This document shows, in pieces, positions 45,578 to 53,914 of a DNA stretch of 64,000 nucleotides. This DNA is from Brevibacterium ravenspurgense. Lineage in GTDB: Bacteria > Actinomycetota > Actinomycetes > Actinomycetales > Brevibacteriaceae. The stretch covers positions 124,001 through 188,000 of the forward strand of contig NZ_LQQC01000010.1 of assembly GCF_001584615.1 (NCBI RefSeq), in the 5' to 3' direction. The position numbers and the translations under genes are program-made. Below the pieces are notes generated by a model. It was not told the origin of the DNA. It searched no databases and saw only the letters and a list, made by a program, of their open reading frames with translations. Every line of letters begins with the position of its first letter. The stretch's first letter is position 1.

Positions 45578-46173
45578 GTGAGCTACTGGGAACACCGCAA
45601 ACCTGTGCGACGCCTCCGCGCAGTGGACATCGGGGAGGTTGCGAGGGCATCGGTGAGGCTGCTGGACGAAGGCGGGTTGAGGGCCCTCACCCTGCGATCT
45701 GTGGCGCAACAGGTGGGTGTCGCTCCAGCCAGCCTGTACTCCCGCGTCGAATCCGTCGACGATCTGTTCGACCTCGCCCTCGACACAGCGCTTGCAGACG
45801 ATCCCGTGATGTCCGAGTCGATCCGCAACGCCGACCTGCCTGCCCTGATACACGCCTTCTTGAGCACCTCACGACCCACCGGTGGGCCGGCCTGGTGATC
45901 GGTATGCGCGCTCCCAGGGGCCCGGCGTACCTGGCCCTTTCCGAGCGGATGTGCGTCCTGCTCGAACAAGCGGGTACCCCGGATCCGCTGGGAACTGCCT
46001 ACCGATTGTCCAACCTGGTGATTGGCGCCTCGCTGACCGCTCCCATGGCGTCTGACGAGAAACGCGTCGCCATTGACCCTGACCAAGCTCCTACCTATGC
46101 GCGGCTCCACGCGACGCACCACACCAGTCCACGCGAGATTCTCACCGACGGCATCATGGCACTCCTGTCGTGA
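45578..46173 (+). pseudogene. TetR-family regulator interrupted by a -1 frameshift
   Basis: The 5' part reads in one frame to 45898 and has a clear TetR N-terminus (DIGEVARASVRLLDEGG, RSVAQQVGVAPASLYSRVESV). The 3' part continues in the -1 frame (THRWAGLVIGMRAPRGPAY, LSERMCVLLEQAGTPDPLG, ending 46173). Joined near 45870, where ALIHAFL leads into the LEHLTTHRWAG frame, they give a normal-length TetR of about 197 aa. The two parts overlap, so one indel explains the break. A recent inactivation or a sequencing error is more likely than programmed frameshifting. The divergent GNAT gene may have lost its repressor. Confidence 0.8.
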
Positions 46174-46633
46174 GGTGGCCTTTTGATTGAGGACTGCCCT
46201 GCGTTGCTGATGGCCACGGGCTGGTCTCCGTGAGAGTGCGCCCAATCGCAGTGCGCCGATATTCGGACGGGCTGATCCCGACGATGGCGGTGAACTGCCG
46301 TGCGGCATGTCCACGGCTGCGCCACCCGACTTTTGTCATGGCGACGCCGATGGGAAGATCAGTCTCGACCAGAAGATGAGCCAGCCGATGGGCCCGAATG
46401 TGAGCCAGGTACCGCATGGGCGGCATCCCGAATCGTTGTGTGAACGCTCTGCCCAGCTGTGACACCGAGAGGTGAACCAGCGCGGCAAGGTCACGGAGTA
46501 GCCAATCCCGGTGAGGTGCTTCTGCGAGCAGCCGCGCTGCCAGTTCTGTGGATGTTTCACCGGAACGGCGCTCCGTGGCACTCCTAGCTGTTGACGTGTA
46601 GCGGCAGGCCTGGTGCCGCGCTGCGATGGTCAT
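46154..46633 (-). CDS. AraC-type HTH regulator coupled to erm
   Basis: This 159-aa DNA-binding protein carries an AraC-family double HTH: LRDLAALVHLSVSQLGRAF and FGMPPMRYLAHIRAHRLAHLL, then PIGVAMTKVGWRSRGHAARQF with GISPSEYRR. There is no obvious ligand-binding domain; the first 55 residues are short and polar. The ATG at 46633 overlaps the erm stop codon (ATGA), so expression depends on erm transcription and probably on coupled translation. The 3' end overlaps the TetR pseudogene convergently by 20 bp. The target is unknown. Confidence 0.82.
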   Translation of the reverse strand: MTIAARHQACRYTSTARSATERRSGETSTELAARLLAEAPHRDWLLRDLAALVHLSVSQLGRAFTQRFGMPPMRYLAHIRAHRLAHLLVETDLPIGVAMTKVGWRSRGHAARQFTAIVGISPSEYRRTAIGRTLTETSPWPSATQGSPQSKGHLTTGVP

Positions 46634-47457
46634 CGACGGCGCCTCCTCGACTTCACCTGCTGCGTCTGCGCACGGTGTGCAGGCGGTGAAGAATCGGTGG
46701 TCTTGAACAAGTCCACCCATGCCTCGACGGGCATGTCCTTCGGGAGTCCTGCAGAGGTCATGCCGTGGCGTGTTAGCCACGCTCGTGCGATCTGTGGTGA
46801 CCCGAGTGAGGTGGTGCGCGCGAGGATCTGGGCCAGCCCGCGGCCGGGGCCGGTGTAGACGCGGTGGACTAGGGCATGGAACTGGCGTCGCCGTGTCGGG
46901 GACAGCAGCGGATGTTCGCGACGGTGGATGGTGAGGATTCCGCCGTCGACTCCCGGACGCGGGGTGAACGCGCGAGCGGGAACACGACTGTGCAGCGTGA
47001 ACTCGAACCAAGGCGCCCATTGCGCCGTCATCATCGTGGCACCGCCGACGCCCGCTCTGCGCCGCGCGACTTCCCATTGCACGAGCACGATTGCATCGGT
47101 CCATGCCGGGGAATGCAGGATGCGGCGCAGTATGGCCGTGGTCTGGTGAAACGGCAGGTTGCCGACGAGCACATGCGCAGATGTTGGAAGCCGGTAGGTC
47201 AGGAAGTCGTCGGCGACGACCTCCACGTGCGACGGGAGTCGTTGGGTCAAGCGTCGGGCGAGCCGGGTGTCGATCTCGACGGCTGTTACAGGTCGCCCGA
47301 GCTGGGCCAGCGGGGTGGTGAGTGCTCCGTCACCGGGGCCGATCTCGATGATCGGGCCCTCGGTGGCAGCCACGAGCCGTGTGATCGTGGCAATGATGGA
47401 TGGGTCAGTCAGGAAGTTTTGGCCGTGCTCATGACGGCCACCTCGATAGGTAGGCAC
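46630..47457 (-). CDS. erm: 23S rRNA (adenine-N6)-dimethyltransferase, Erm(X)-like
   Basis: Erm enzymes dimethylate A2058 of 23S rRNA and give macrolide, lincosamide and streptogramin B resistance. The 275-aa protein has HEHGQNFLTDPSIIATI near the N-terminus, the SAM motif I IIEIGPGDGALTTPLA, VTAVEIDTRLARRL, and the catalytic motif IV VLVGNLPFHQTTAILRR. QWEVARRRAGVGGATMMTAQW follows, with a basic C-terminal tail (KSRRRRR). The pattern closely follows the Erm(X) subgroup of actinobacteria. The GTG at 47457 has cggag upstream. A leader peptide and hairpins upstream point to macrolide-induced control. Confidence 0.9.
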   Translation of the reverse strand: MPTYRGGRHEHGQNFLTDPSIIATITRLVAATEGPIIEIGPGDGALTTPLAQLGRPVTAVEIDTRLARRLTQRLPSHVEVVADDFLTYRLPTSAHVLVGNLPFHQTTAILRRILHSPAWTDAIVLVQWEVARRRAGVGGATMMTAQWAPWFEFTLHSRVPARAFTPRPGVDGGILTIHRREHPLLSPTRRRQFHALVHRVYTGPGRGLAQILARTTSLGSPQIARAWLTRHGMTSAGLPKDMPVEAWVDLFKTTDSSPPAHRAQTQQVKSRRRRR

Positions 47458-47469
47458 TGTTTACTCCGT

Positions 47470-47537
47470 GGTTGTTGCGGAGCCGGGCACGCTGAAAGAG
47501 CCGCCCGGCCGTGATCACCGGGTGCGGGAGCAACAAC
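47470..47537 (-). promoter_or_regulatory. Attenuator-type hairpin in the erm leader
   Basis: On the minus strand ggttgttgc (47529-47537) pairs with gcaacaacc (47470-47478), with an inner pairing gccgggc/gcccggc (47503-47509 with 47482-47488). The outer arm ends about 13 nt before the erm GTG, next to the Shine-Dalgarno sequence, so it can hide the ribosome-binding site. A separate small stem, gccgct/agcggc, overlaps the leader-peptide stop codon. Confidence 0.6.
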
Positions 47538-47559
47538 CTGTGGAGGGTGCTCGCCGCTG

Positions 47560-47601
47560 TTAGCGGCTGCGCAGACGCAGCGAAGCAGTGCCGTACAACA
47601 T
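47560..47601 (-). CDS. Erm leader peptide with RLR macrolide-arrest motif
   Basis: This 13-residue ORF, M-L-Y-G-T-A-S-L-R-L-R-S-R and stop, lies 102 nt upstream of the erm GTG. It contains Arg-Leu-Arg, the macrolide-dependent ribosome arrest motif known from RLR-class erm leader peptides, and it resembles the Erm(X) leader in layout (GTA-x-LRLR). A TACACT -10 lies 7 nt upstream, so this transcript would also be leaderless. Drug-induced stalling at the RLR codons would free the erm ribosome-binding site. Confidence 0.85.
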   Translation of the reverse strand: MLYGTASLRLRSR

Positions 47602-47608
47602 GTCACCG

Positions 47609-47614
47609 AGTGTA
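47609..47614 (-). promoter_or_regulatory. -10 element (TACACT), 7 nt before the erm leader peptide
   Basis: TACACT, cggtgac and ATG are consecutive on the minus strand. Confidence 0.5.
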
Positions 47615-47835
47615 GGCGATCCCGTCGCCATTCAGCGACTCAATATCCCGTCTCTGCCCAAAGACGCGGAGATCCGTATCAATGCTGGCCAGTACGAATC
47701 CCGAGCTAACCCAAGGCCGCAGAGCCTCGGCATCATCGAGATTCGTTCCGTGAGAGACCTCGACAGATCTGCCACGCGTCTTGCAGATCGAGGTCGGGAA
47801 GGCGCCGGCTCACCTGTGTGAGGAGCAGGTAAGGG

Positions 47836-50800
47836 GTGGTTTGGGTGACGGTGTCGATGCGGGTGATGTCGGCCGGGGACGGCTACAAGTACCTGCTGCG
47901 CACCGTGGCGGCGGGTGACGGTGACCGGTCGCTGTCCACTCCGCTGACCCGCTACTACGCCGAGGCTGGCACCCCACCCGGACGCTGGCTCGGCTCCGGC
48001 GTCACCGCTCTGGGTAATGGCGAACTCACACCTGGCGCCCAGGTCTCAGAGGCACAGCTCCAGTTGCTGGTGGGGATGGGGCGGGATCCGATTACTGGTG
48101 TGCCATTGGGGCGGGCGTATCCGGTGTACAGCTCGGCTGCGGAGCGGGTCGCGGACCGTGTCGCGCAACTTGACCCGGCGCTGGGGGCGGTGGAGCGGGG
48201 TCGCAGGGTTGCGCAGATCGAGGCGGAGGAGGCTGGGCGGGGGTCGCGGCGTGCGGTGGCGGGGTTTGATTTCACGTTCAGTGTGCCGAAGTCGGCGTCG
48301 GTGTTGTGGGCGGTTGCGGACGCGGGGACGCAGGCGTTGATTGCGCAAGCTCATCATGAGGCGGTTGCGGCGGTGGTTGCGTTCATGGAGCGCGAGGTTG
48401 CAGCCACCCGCACGGGGGCTACTGCTGGGGATGGCGCGGTTGCACAAGTTGACGTGACGGGTTTGATCGCGAAGGCGTTTGATCACTTTGATTCCCGCGC
48501 CGCGGATCCGCACTTGCATACGCATGTGGTGATCAGCAACAAGGCCCAAACGGTCTTGGATGGGAAGTGGCGGAGTTTGGATGGGCGTCCGATGCATGCC
48601 GCGGTTGTCGCGTTGTCCGAGCTGCACGAGGCCGTGTTCGCCGACCACATGACCCGCACCTTCGGCGTGAGCTGGGAGCCGCGGGAGATGGGTCGGGACC
48701 GGAACCCGTCATGGGCGATCACTGACGTCCCCGAGGAACTGGTGGCGGAGTTCTCCACCCGGGCGCGACAGATCGAGGTGGAGAAGGACCAGCTGGTAGC
48801 TGAGTACGTGGCTACCCACGGACAGCAGCCATCGGATGCCACCGTGATCCGGTTGCGCGCCCAAGCCACGCTCGCGACCCGTCCAGAGAAGCAGGTCCGC
48901 TCGTTGACGGAGCTAACAGCCGAGTGGCGCACCCGCGCCAGCCAGCAGCTCGGCACGGATGCCACCGCGTGGGCGCGGACCGTCACTGCCGGGGAACGGC
49001 AGATGCTGTTGCGGGCTGATGATGTGCCGTTAGACCTGATCGAGCAGGTCGGGCGCTCGGTGGTCGAGGTGGTCGGTGAGAAGCGCTCGACGTGGCGGCG
49101 CTGGAACCTGATGGCCGAAGCCGCCCGCCAAACGATGGGGTGGCGGTTCGCCACCGTTGAGGACCGTGAAGCCATCACCGCCATGGTCGCCGACGCTGCC
49201 GAACACGCGTCCCTGCGCCTGACCCCACCCGAGCTAGCGGTGAGTCCGGTGGAGTTTCGCCGCCCGGACGGAACCAGCGTGTTCCGCCCGAAGCACTCGA
49301 CCGTGTTCTCGTCCGACACCCTCCTCGCCGCAGAGGACCGCCTCCTGCAACGGGCCCGTGCCACGACTGGCCCGAGTATCGACCTGGCCACCGTCGAAAC
49401 GATCACGAGCAAGCCTGACGCCGAGGGGCGGGTGCTCGGTCCCGACCAGGCTGAAGCCTTGGCGTCGGTTGCCGTCTCGGGCCGGGTGGTGGATGTGTTG
49501 GTGGGGCCGGCGGGTGCCGGCAAGACGACGGCAATGAATGCGCTGCGCCGGGCGTGGGAGACCTCGCATGGTGCTGGGTCGGTGGTGGGGTTGGCCCCGT
49601 CGGCGGTGGCGGCGCAAGTGCTGGCCGACGATCTGGGCATTCAGACGGAGAACACGGCGAAGTGGTGGACCACCCACCAACACACCGGCGCCACCTTCCA
49701 GCCCTGGCAGCTGGTCATCATCGACGAAGCCTCCTTCGCAGGCACCCTCTCCTTGGACCGGATCACGCAGGCAGCCGAGGAAGCGGGGGTGAAGGTGCTG
49801 CTGGTCGGTGACTACGCACAGCTCCAGTCTGTCGATGCCGGTGGTGCGTTCAGCCTGTTGATTCACGACCGCGACGATGCTCCCGAGCTGGTCGACGTCC
49901 ACCGCTTCACCCACGACTGGGAGAAGACCGCATCCCTGGAACTGCGGCACGGCCGCACCCCAGTCATCGACACGTACCTGGCACATGACCGCATCCATGA
50001 CGGTGACGCCGAGGCCATGACCGATGCCGCCTACACCGCCTGGCGCCACGACCGACAGTCGGGGTTGGTGTCGGTGCTGATCGCTGAAACCCGCGAGAAC
50101 GTCACCGCCCTCAACGTCCGAGCCCGCGCCGACCTCATCCTCGACGGCACGCTGAAGCCCGGCCCCGAAATCACTCTGTCCGACGGATCGGCAGCGGGCG
50201 TGGGTGACACGATCATCACCCGCCGCAATGACCGTCGGCTGCGGAACCGGCACGGCTGGGTCCGCAACGGCCAAACTTGGACCATCACCGCCGTGCACGG
50301 CGATGGGTCGGTCACGATCCGACCTCCCGGTGCCCGGTTCGGCAACAGCATCGTCCTGCCCGCTGACTACGTGGCTGAGCACGTCGACCTCGGCTACGCC
50401 GTCACCGCCCACCGCGCCCAAGGCCTCACCACCGACTCCGCCCATGTGCTGGTGGAGCCCACCACCACTCGGGAGAACCTGTATGTCGCGATGACCCGCG
50501 GACGCGCATCGAATCAGGCCTACGTGATCCTTGACCGTTCCGACGACCACGCTGAGCCGCATCCGGGCGACAATCCCGATGCCACCGCCCGTACGGTCCT
50601 CTATGGCGTGCTCCAACACAGCGGTGCTGAGCTGTCGGCGCACGAGACCATCACCGCCGAACAGGAGCAGTGGGGCTCGATCGCCCAACTCGCCGCCGAA
50701 TACGAAACCATCGCCGCTGCAGCCCAGCACGACCGCTGGACCACCTTGGTCCGCGGCTCCGGGCTCACCGACGAGCAAGCGCAAGCGGTCATCGACTCCG

Positions 50801-51402
50801 ACGCCTTCGGCGCATTGACCGCGGAACTGCGCCGGGCCGAAGCCAACCACCACCACATCGACACCCTCCTACCACGCCTCATCAAGGCTCGCGGGTTCGC
50901 CGACGCCGACGACATCCCCTCCGTCATCCACCACCGCCTCACCCACGCCACCACCCGACCCGCCGGCTCCGGCCGCACCCGCCAGGCACCGCGTCTCATC
51001 GCCGGGCTGATCCCCGAAGCCACCGGCCCCATGACCCCCGACATGCAACAGGCCCTGACCGAGCGCCGCCACCTCATCGAAACCCGAGCAGAAGCAGTCC
51101 TCGACACCGCCCTGCAGACGCAAGAACCATGGGCTATGGCACTCGGTCCGATACCCGCCGGCGGTCGGGAGCGGCAGCAGTGGCGACGCCGCGCCCTGGT
51201 TGTAGCCGCTTACCGTGACCGGTACCAGATCAGCGACCCGGCCCCGCTCGGCGCCCAGCCCGAGGGCACGACGCAGAAGATCGACCGCGCCCGCGCGCGG
51301 GTCGCTGCGGAACGAGCGCAGGCGGCGGTGCCTCCGCGCAGCTCCAATACCGCTCCAAGATCAGTGACCGTCGAGAGGAAGCCCGTAGGTCCGACAATGT
51401 GA
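47836..51402 (+). CDS. MobF-family conjugative relaxase-helicase
   Basis: It nicks the origin of transfer and unwinds the transferred strand. The 1188-aa protein has a TrwC-like relaxase domain: N-terminal tyrosines (GDGYKYLLRT, TRYYAEAGTPPGRWLG) and the three-His motif RAADPHLHTHVVISN at about residues 222-232. The C-terminal RecD-like helicase has Walker A LVGPAGAGKTTAMNALRRA at about residue 556, Walker B LVIIDEASFAG, and GDYAQLQSVDAGGAF. A UvrD_C-like motif follows (YAVTAHRAQGLTTDSAHVLV), then a coiled, basic C-terminus. GTG at 47836 is used (aggag upstream), though 47845 is also possible. No coupling-protein or mating-pair gene is in the window. Confidence 0.92.
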   Translation: MVWVTVSMRVMSAGDGYKYLLRTVAAGDGDRSLSTPLTRYYAEAGTPPGRWLGSGVTALGNGELTPGAQVSEAQLQLLVGMGRDPITGVPLGRAYPVYSSAAERVADRVAQLDPALGAVERGRRVAQIEAEEAGRGSRRAVAGFDFTFSVPKSASVLWAVADAGTQALIAQAHHEAVAAVVAFMEREVAATRTGATAGDGAVAQVDVTGLIAKAFDHFDSRAADPHLHTHVVISNKAQTVLDGKWRSLDGRPMHAAVVALSELHEAVFADHMTRTFGVSWEPREMGRDRNPSWAITDVPEELVAEFSTRARQIEVEKDQLVAEYVATHGQQPSDATVIRLRAQATLATRPEKQVRSLTELTAEWRTRASQQLGTDATAWARTVTAGERQMLLRADDVPLDLIEQVGRSVVEVVGEKRSTWRRWNLMAEAARQTMGWRFATVEDREAITAMVADAAEHASLRLTPPELAVSPVEFRRPDGTSVFRPKHSTVFSSDTLLAAEDRLLQRARATTGPSIDLATVETITSKPDAEGRVLGPDQAEALASVAVSGRVVDVLVGPAGAGKTTAMNALRRAWETSHGAGSVVGLAPSAVAAQVLADDLGIQTENTAKWWTTHQHTGATFQPWQLVIIDEASFAGTLSLDRITQAAEEAGVKVLLVGDYAQLQSVDAGGAFSLLIHDRDDAPELVDVHRFTHDWEKTASLELRHGRTPVIDTYLAHDRIHDGDAEAMTDAAYTAWRHDRQSGLVSVLIAETRENVTALNVRARADLILDGTLKPGPEITLSDGSAAGVGDTIITRRNDRRLRNRHGWVRNGQTWTITAVHGDGSVTIRPPGARFGNSIVLPADYVAEHVDLGYAVTAHRAQGLTTDSAHVLVEPTTTRENLYVAMTRGRASNQAYVILDRSDDHAEPHPGDNPDATARTVLYGVLQHSGAELSAHETITAEQEQWGSIAQLAAEYETIAAAAQHDRWTTLVRGSGLTDEQAQAVIDSDAFGALTAELRRAEANHHHIDTLLPRLIKARGFADADDIPSVIHHRLTHATTRPAGSGRTRQAPRLIAGLIPEATGPMTPDMQQALTERRHLIETRAEAVLDTALQTQEPWAMALGPIPAGGRERQQWRRRALVVAAYRDRYQISDPAPLGAQPEGTTQKIDRARARVAAERAQAAVPPRSSNTAPRSVTVERKPVGPTM

Positions 51403-51653
51403 TCGGCATCTCCGGCCGGGCTGCATGTCACGTGACCTGTTCTGGCCGCGGAGTCGAGCTGTACCCCGAGAACGCGGAGTCGGGCTCACTGGCGGCGCCC
51501 CAGGCGACACGAACGTGGAGCGAATTGACCTCGGGAGGTACGAAGCTCCTGCATTTACGAGCGATCAGATGGTCACGACACGCGTGAGAATGACGGATCT
51601 GTGCGCAAGGCTGAAGTTTGGGGTAGTCTGAACTCGCCATCGAGAGGAGTCCC
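51403..51653. other. 251-bp gap between relaxase and cassette
   Basis: Nothing convincing was recognised. A TAGTCT hexamer at 51624-51629 is a possible -10 for the downstream cassette, with gagaggag as Shine-Dalgarno just before the ATG at 51654. An origin of transfer could lie near the relaxase gene, but I found no clear inverted repeat plus nic site. Confidence 0.35.
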
Positions 51654-52397
51654 ATGACCGGGCAGCGCGAACGCCAGGACTGGCGCGGCGAGTTCACACG
51701 AGAGGAACTATGTGCAATCCGCCGGGATGTTCCGCATGCGATCCAGAGGAGTCAGGAGCGTTCCGCCCGAGCCCACACGGAGTACGACGACCCTGATGGC
51801 GACCAAGACGTGTACGGCGCCGGTATGTCCCGTGGTGTGCAGAAGGAACTCCGCACTCTTCTCGCCAACTTCTTCTCCTACCGCGAGGTGCAGATACCCA
51901 GGAGTCGCCGCACGCTGACTTTCCTCGGCAATGCACTGATTTTCCCGCTCCGGGTGGGCAAGCAGATGCCTCGAAACCACCGCCGCATCAGACTTAACTA
52001 CCTCCCGGAGTCGCGTCGCGAACTCTTGGAGCAGACCAGCAACACCAAGTACGTCGACGCCGGACTGTTCGAGCTTGACGAGGCTTTCGGTGTCGAGCAG
52101 CCCGCCCGACTCAGCGACGCGCTCACCGTCCTCAGTGAAGGTGACACGCGCGCAACACTGTTCGTGCCGTACTACAGCAGCTCGCCCCAGGGGGTCGGCA
52201 CGATTTACTTCGCTCCGGCACAGCTCAACGGCCGCTACCTGGGGTTCACCGACCCCGAACGCCTCACTTATCAGGTGCCTGTTGCGGGCGAGGCGCCCGC
52301 AGCCGTGCTCGCGCCTGTTGGCAGCTTCGCGGATGGTGATCGCCCCCGCACTACCGTGAGGCTTCGCCCTCGCCCGGCCGAGAAGGAAGGCAGTTAA
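51654..52397 (+). CDS. Unknown protein, first gene of the XRE/ImmA-TIGR04141 cassette
   Basis: This 247-aa soluble protein has no signal peptide or TM helix and no family I recognise. The N-terminal quarter is charged and helical (GQRERQDWRGEFTREEL, RRDVPHAIQRSQERSARA). The middle is mixed alpha/beta (TLTFLGNALIFPLRVGKQMP, RRIRLNYLPESRRELLEQ). The C-terminal half is beta-rich (ATLFVPYYSSSPQGVGTIYFA), ending in an Arg/Pro/Glu tail. The start ATG has gagaggag upstream. The ImmA/IrrE gene begins 2 nt after the stop codon, so the two are translationally coupled, and a partner function is likely. Confidence 0.78.
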   Translation: MTGQRERQDWRGEFTREELCAIRRDVPHAIQRSQERSARAHTEYDDPDGDQDVYGAGMSRGVQKELRTLLANFFSYREVQIPRSRRTLTFLGNALIFPLRVGKQMPRNHRRIRLNYLPESRRELLEQTSNTKYVDAGLFELDEAFGVEQPARLSDALTVLSEGDTRATLFVPYYSSSPQGVGTIYFAPAQLNGRYLGFTDPERLTYQVPVAGEAPAAVLAPVGSFADGDRPRTTVRLRPRPAEKEGS

Positions 52398-52399
52398 CG

Positions 52400-53581
52400 A
52401 TGGGCGCCCCCCGTAGTCAGTCCACAGACGCGGCTGATGTTGCGAGACTTTTCGACCCCGCCCGACTTACCCAAGCTCGACGCATCAACAAGATGTCCAA
52501 GGCAGAGCTCCACCGCAAAGTCGGCGTCTCCGCCGCCGCTATCGGACAATACGAACGTGGGGAGGTTCGCCCTCGGGCCGAAACTGTAGCCGCGCTGGCC
52601 GACGCCCTTCGCGTTCCGCCGGGTTTCTTCGCCCTTGGGCGACCTCGCGCCCAGGTCGACATCGCTGAGGCTTCCTTCCGGCGTCTCCGCTCTACCAGCG
52701 TCGCTCAACAACAGCAGGCCACTGCTTACGTCGAGCAAGCCTGGGAACTGGCGTGCTACCTCGAAGAGAGCGTCGAGTTTCCGGAAGTCGACCTTCCGGA
52801 GTGGGCCAGCGTTGACTCCGCCGATGTTCCGGACCCCGTGACTGCGGCACAAGCCGTTCGGCGACACTGGTCCTTGGGGAACGAACCCATCCGGCATCTT
52901 GTGTACCAGATCGAACAGCACGGAATCCTGACGGTCTTCTTCTCCATGAAGCAGGACGACAGCTTGGACGAGAAGAGCCGCATTGACGCGTTCTCGACCA
53001 CGGCACTCCCTCGCCCGATGATCGTGCTCACACCTGACAAGGCGAACGACGTGATGCGGCACCGCTTTTCAGCAGCGCACGAACTGGGGCACATCGTGCT
53101 ACATCACGGTCGACATGGGACCGACAGTCAGTTGGAACGTCAAGCAGACATGTTCGCCGCCGAGTTCCTAACCCCGCGCGACGTGATCGCCAACGAGCTA
53201 CCGAGGCGGGTCAACTTCAACCGCTACGAACAGATCAGCCAGCGGTGGGGTGTCTCAGTGGCATCGCTGCTCTATCGATCCCGTGAACTTGATCTCCTCT
53301 CCGAGTCCACGGTTCGCCGCGGCTACATCACGCTGAACAGCCTTCCGCGACGGCCGATGCCTATTGGTGACTTTCCTGGAGAGCGTCCGGAGCTGCTGAA
53401 GTCAGCGATCGACCTTCTTGATGGCTCTGGGACCAGCCTCGCCAAGATCGCAGCCGACCTTCAGATGACCCCCCGTCACGTGCGACGCCTGGCAGGCATT
53501 GACGATCCGCAGCCGAAATTGACTCTCGTGCCGAATCGGCCGAATGACCCGAACTCGGCACTCCCGCACGAGTTCATGTAG
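52400..53581 (+). CDS. XRE HTH - ImmA/IrrE metallopeptidase fusion
   Basis: The 393-aa protein has two clear domains. Residues 22-80 are an XRE/Cro HTH: RLTQARRINKMSKAELHRKVG, then SAAAIGQYERGEVRPRAETV. Residues 195-290 are an IrrE N-terminal-like zinc peptidase with HRFSAAHELGHIVLHHGRH (HExxH-type), and RQADMFAAEFLTP with the third-ligand Glu. Such fusions act as antitoxin-like or phage/ICE repressor-cleaving regulators (ImmA). A further HTH-like stretch lies near the C-terminus (SLAKIAADLQMTPRHVRRL). aaggaagg precedes the ATG. It is the second gene of the four-gene cassette. Confidence 0.9.
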   Translation: MGAPRSQSTDAADVARLFDPARLTQARRINKMSKAELHRKVGVSAAAIGQYERGEVRPRAETVAALADALRVPPGFFALGRPRAQVDIAEASFRRLRSTSVAQQQQATAYVEQAWELACYLEESVEFPEVDLPEWASVDSADVPDPVTAAQAVRRHWSLGNEPIRHLVYQIEQHGILTVFFSMKQDDSLDEKSRIDAFSTTALPRPMIVLTPDKANDVMRHRFSAAHELGHIVLHHGRHGTDSQLERQADMFAAEFLTPRDVIANELPRRVNFNRYEQISQRWGVSVASLLYRSRELDLLSESTVRRGYITLNSLPRRPMPIGDFPGERPELLKSAIDLLDGSGTSLAKIAADLQMTPRHVRRLAGIDDPQPKLTLVPNRPNDPNSALPHEFM

Positions 53582-53599
53582 AAGAAGGGGAAGAGCATC

Positions 53600-53839
53600 A
53601 TGGGAAAGCCCAACAAGCGCGTGGTGCAACAACGCGACAACGGCGACTGGGAGGTCCGGAAGCCAGGCGCTTCGCGGGCAAGTGCGGTCACGCCAACGCA
53701 GGCCGCCGGCATTGGCAGGGCGCGCACCATCCTCGGCAACGACGGGGGCGGCGAGCTACAGGTGCGTTCCAAGAAGGGGACCATCCGTGCACAGGACACT
53801 ATCGCCCCTGGCAGCGATCCACGGTCTTCAAAGGGATGA
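53600..53839 (+). CDS. DUF2188-like small protein
   Basis: The 79-aa protein reads RVVQQRDNGDWEVRKPGAS, ASAVTPTQAAGIGRARTIL, then NDGGGELQVRSKKGTIRAQDT. The pattern (x-D-G-x-W-x-V, tq-A, N-x-G-G-E-L, G-x-I-R) matches DUF2188, small proteins of unknown function often found near mobile or defence genes. aaggggaagag precedes the ATG. It is the third gene of the cassette, 18 nt after the ImmA/IrrE gene and followed by a strong hairpin. Confidence 0.78.
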   Translation: MGKPNKRVVQQRDNGDWEVRKPGASRASAVTPTQAAGIGRARTILGNDGGGELQVRSKKGTIRAQDTIAPGSDPRSSKG

Positions 53840-53848
53840 TTGCCGTGC

Positions 53849-53889
53849 CTGTCCGCGGAGCCCAATAGGCGATCTGGCTCCGCGGACAG
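53849..53889 (+). promoter_or_regulatory. Perfect 14-bp hairpin between DUF2188-like and TIGR04141-like genes
   Basis: ctgtccgcggagcc (53849-53862) and ggctccgcggacag (53876-53889) are exact complements around a 13-nt loop. It sits 10 nt after one stop codon and 25 nt before the next ATG. It has no T-run. It could attenuate transcription or set the ratio between the first three genes and the last one. Confidence 0.7.
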
Positions 53890-53914
53890 CCCCGTCACCG
53901 CCGACAGGAGCATC

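Noticed and set aside
47588..47821. Plus-strand ORF of 77 codons before the relaxase
   Set aside because: It starts inside the erm leader region, has no recognisable pattern or Shine-Dalgarno sequence, and lies across regulatory sequence.
51425..51631. Possible 68-codon gene in the relaxase-cassette gap
   Set aside because: The 3' half looks faintly protein-like, but there is no ribosome-binding site and no known family.
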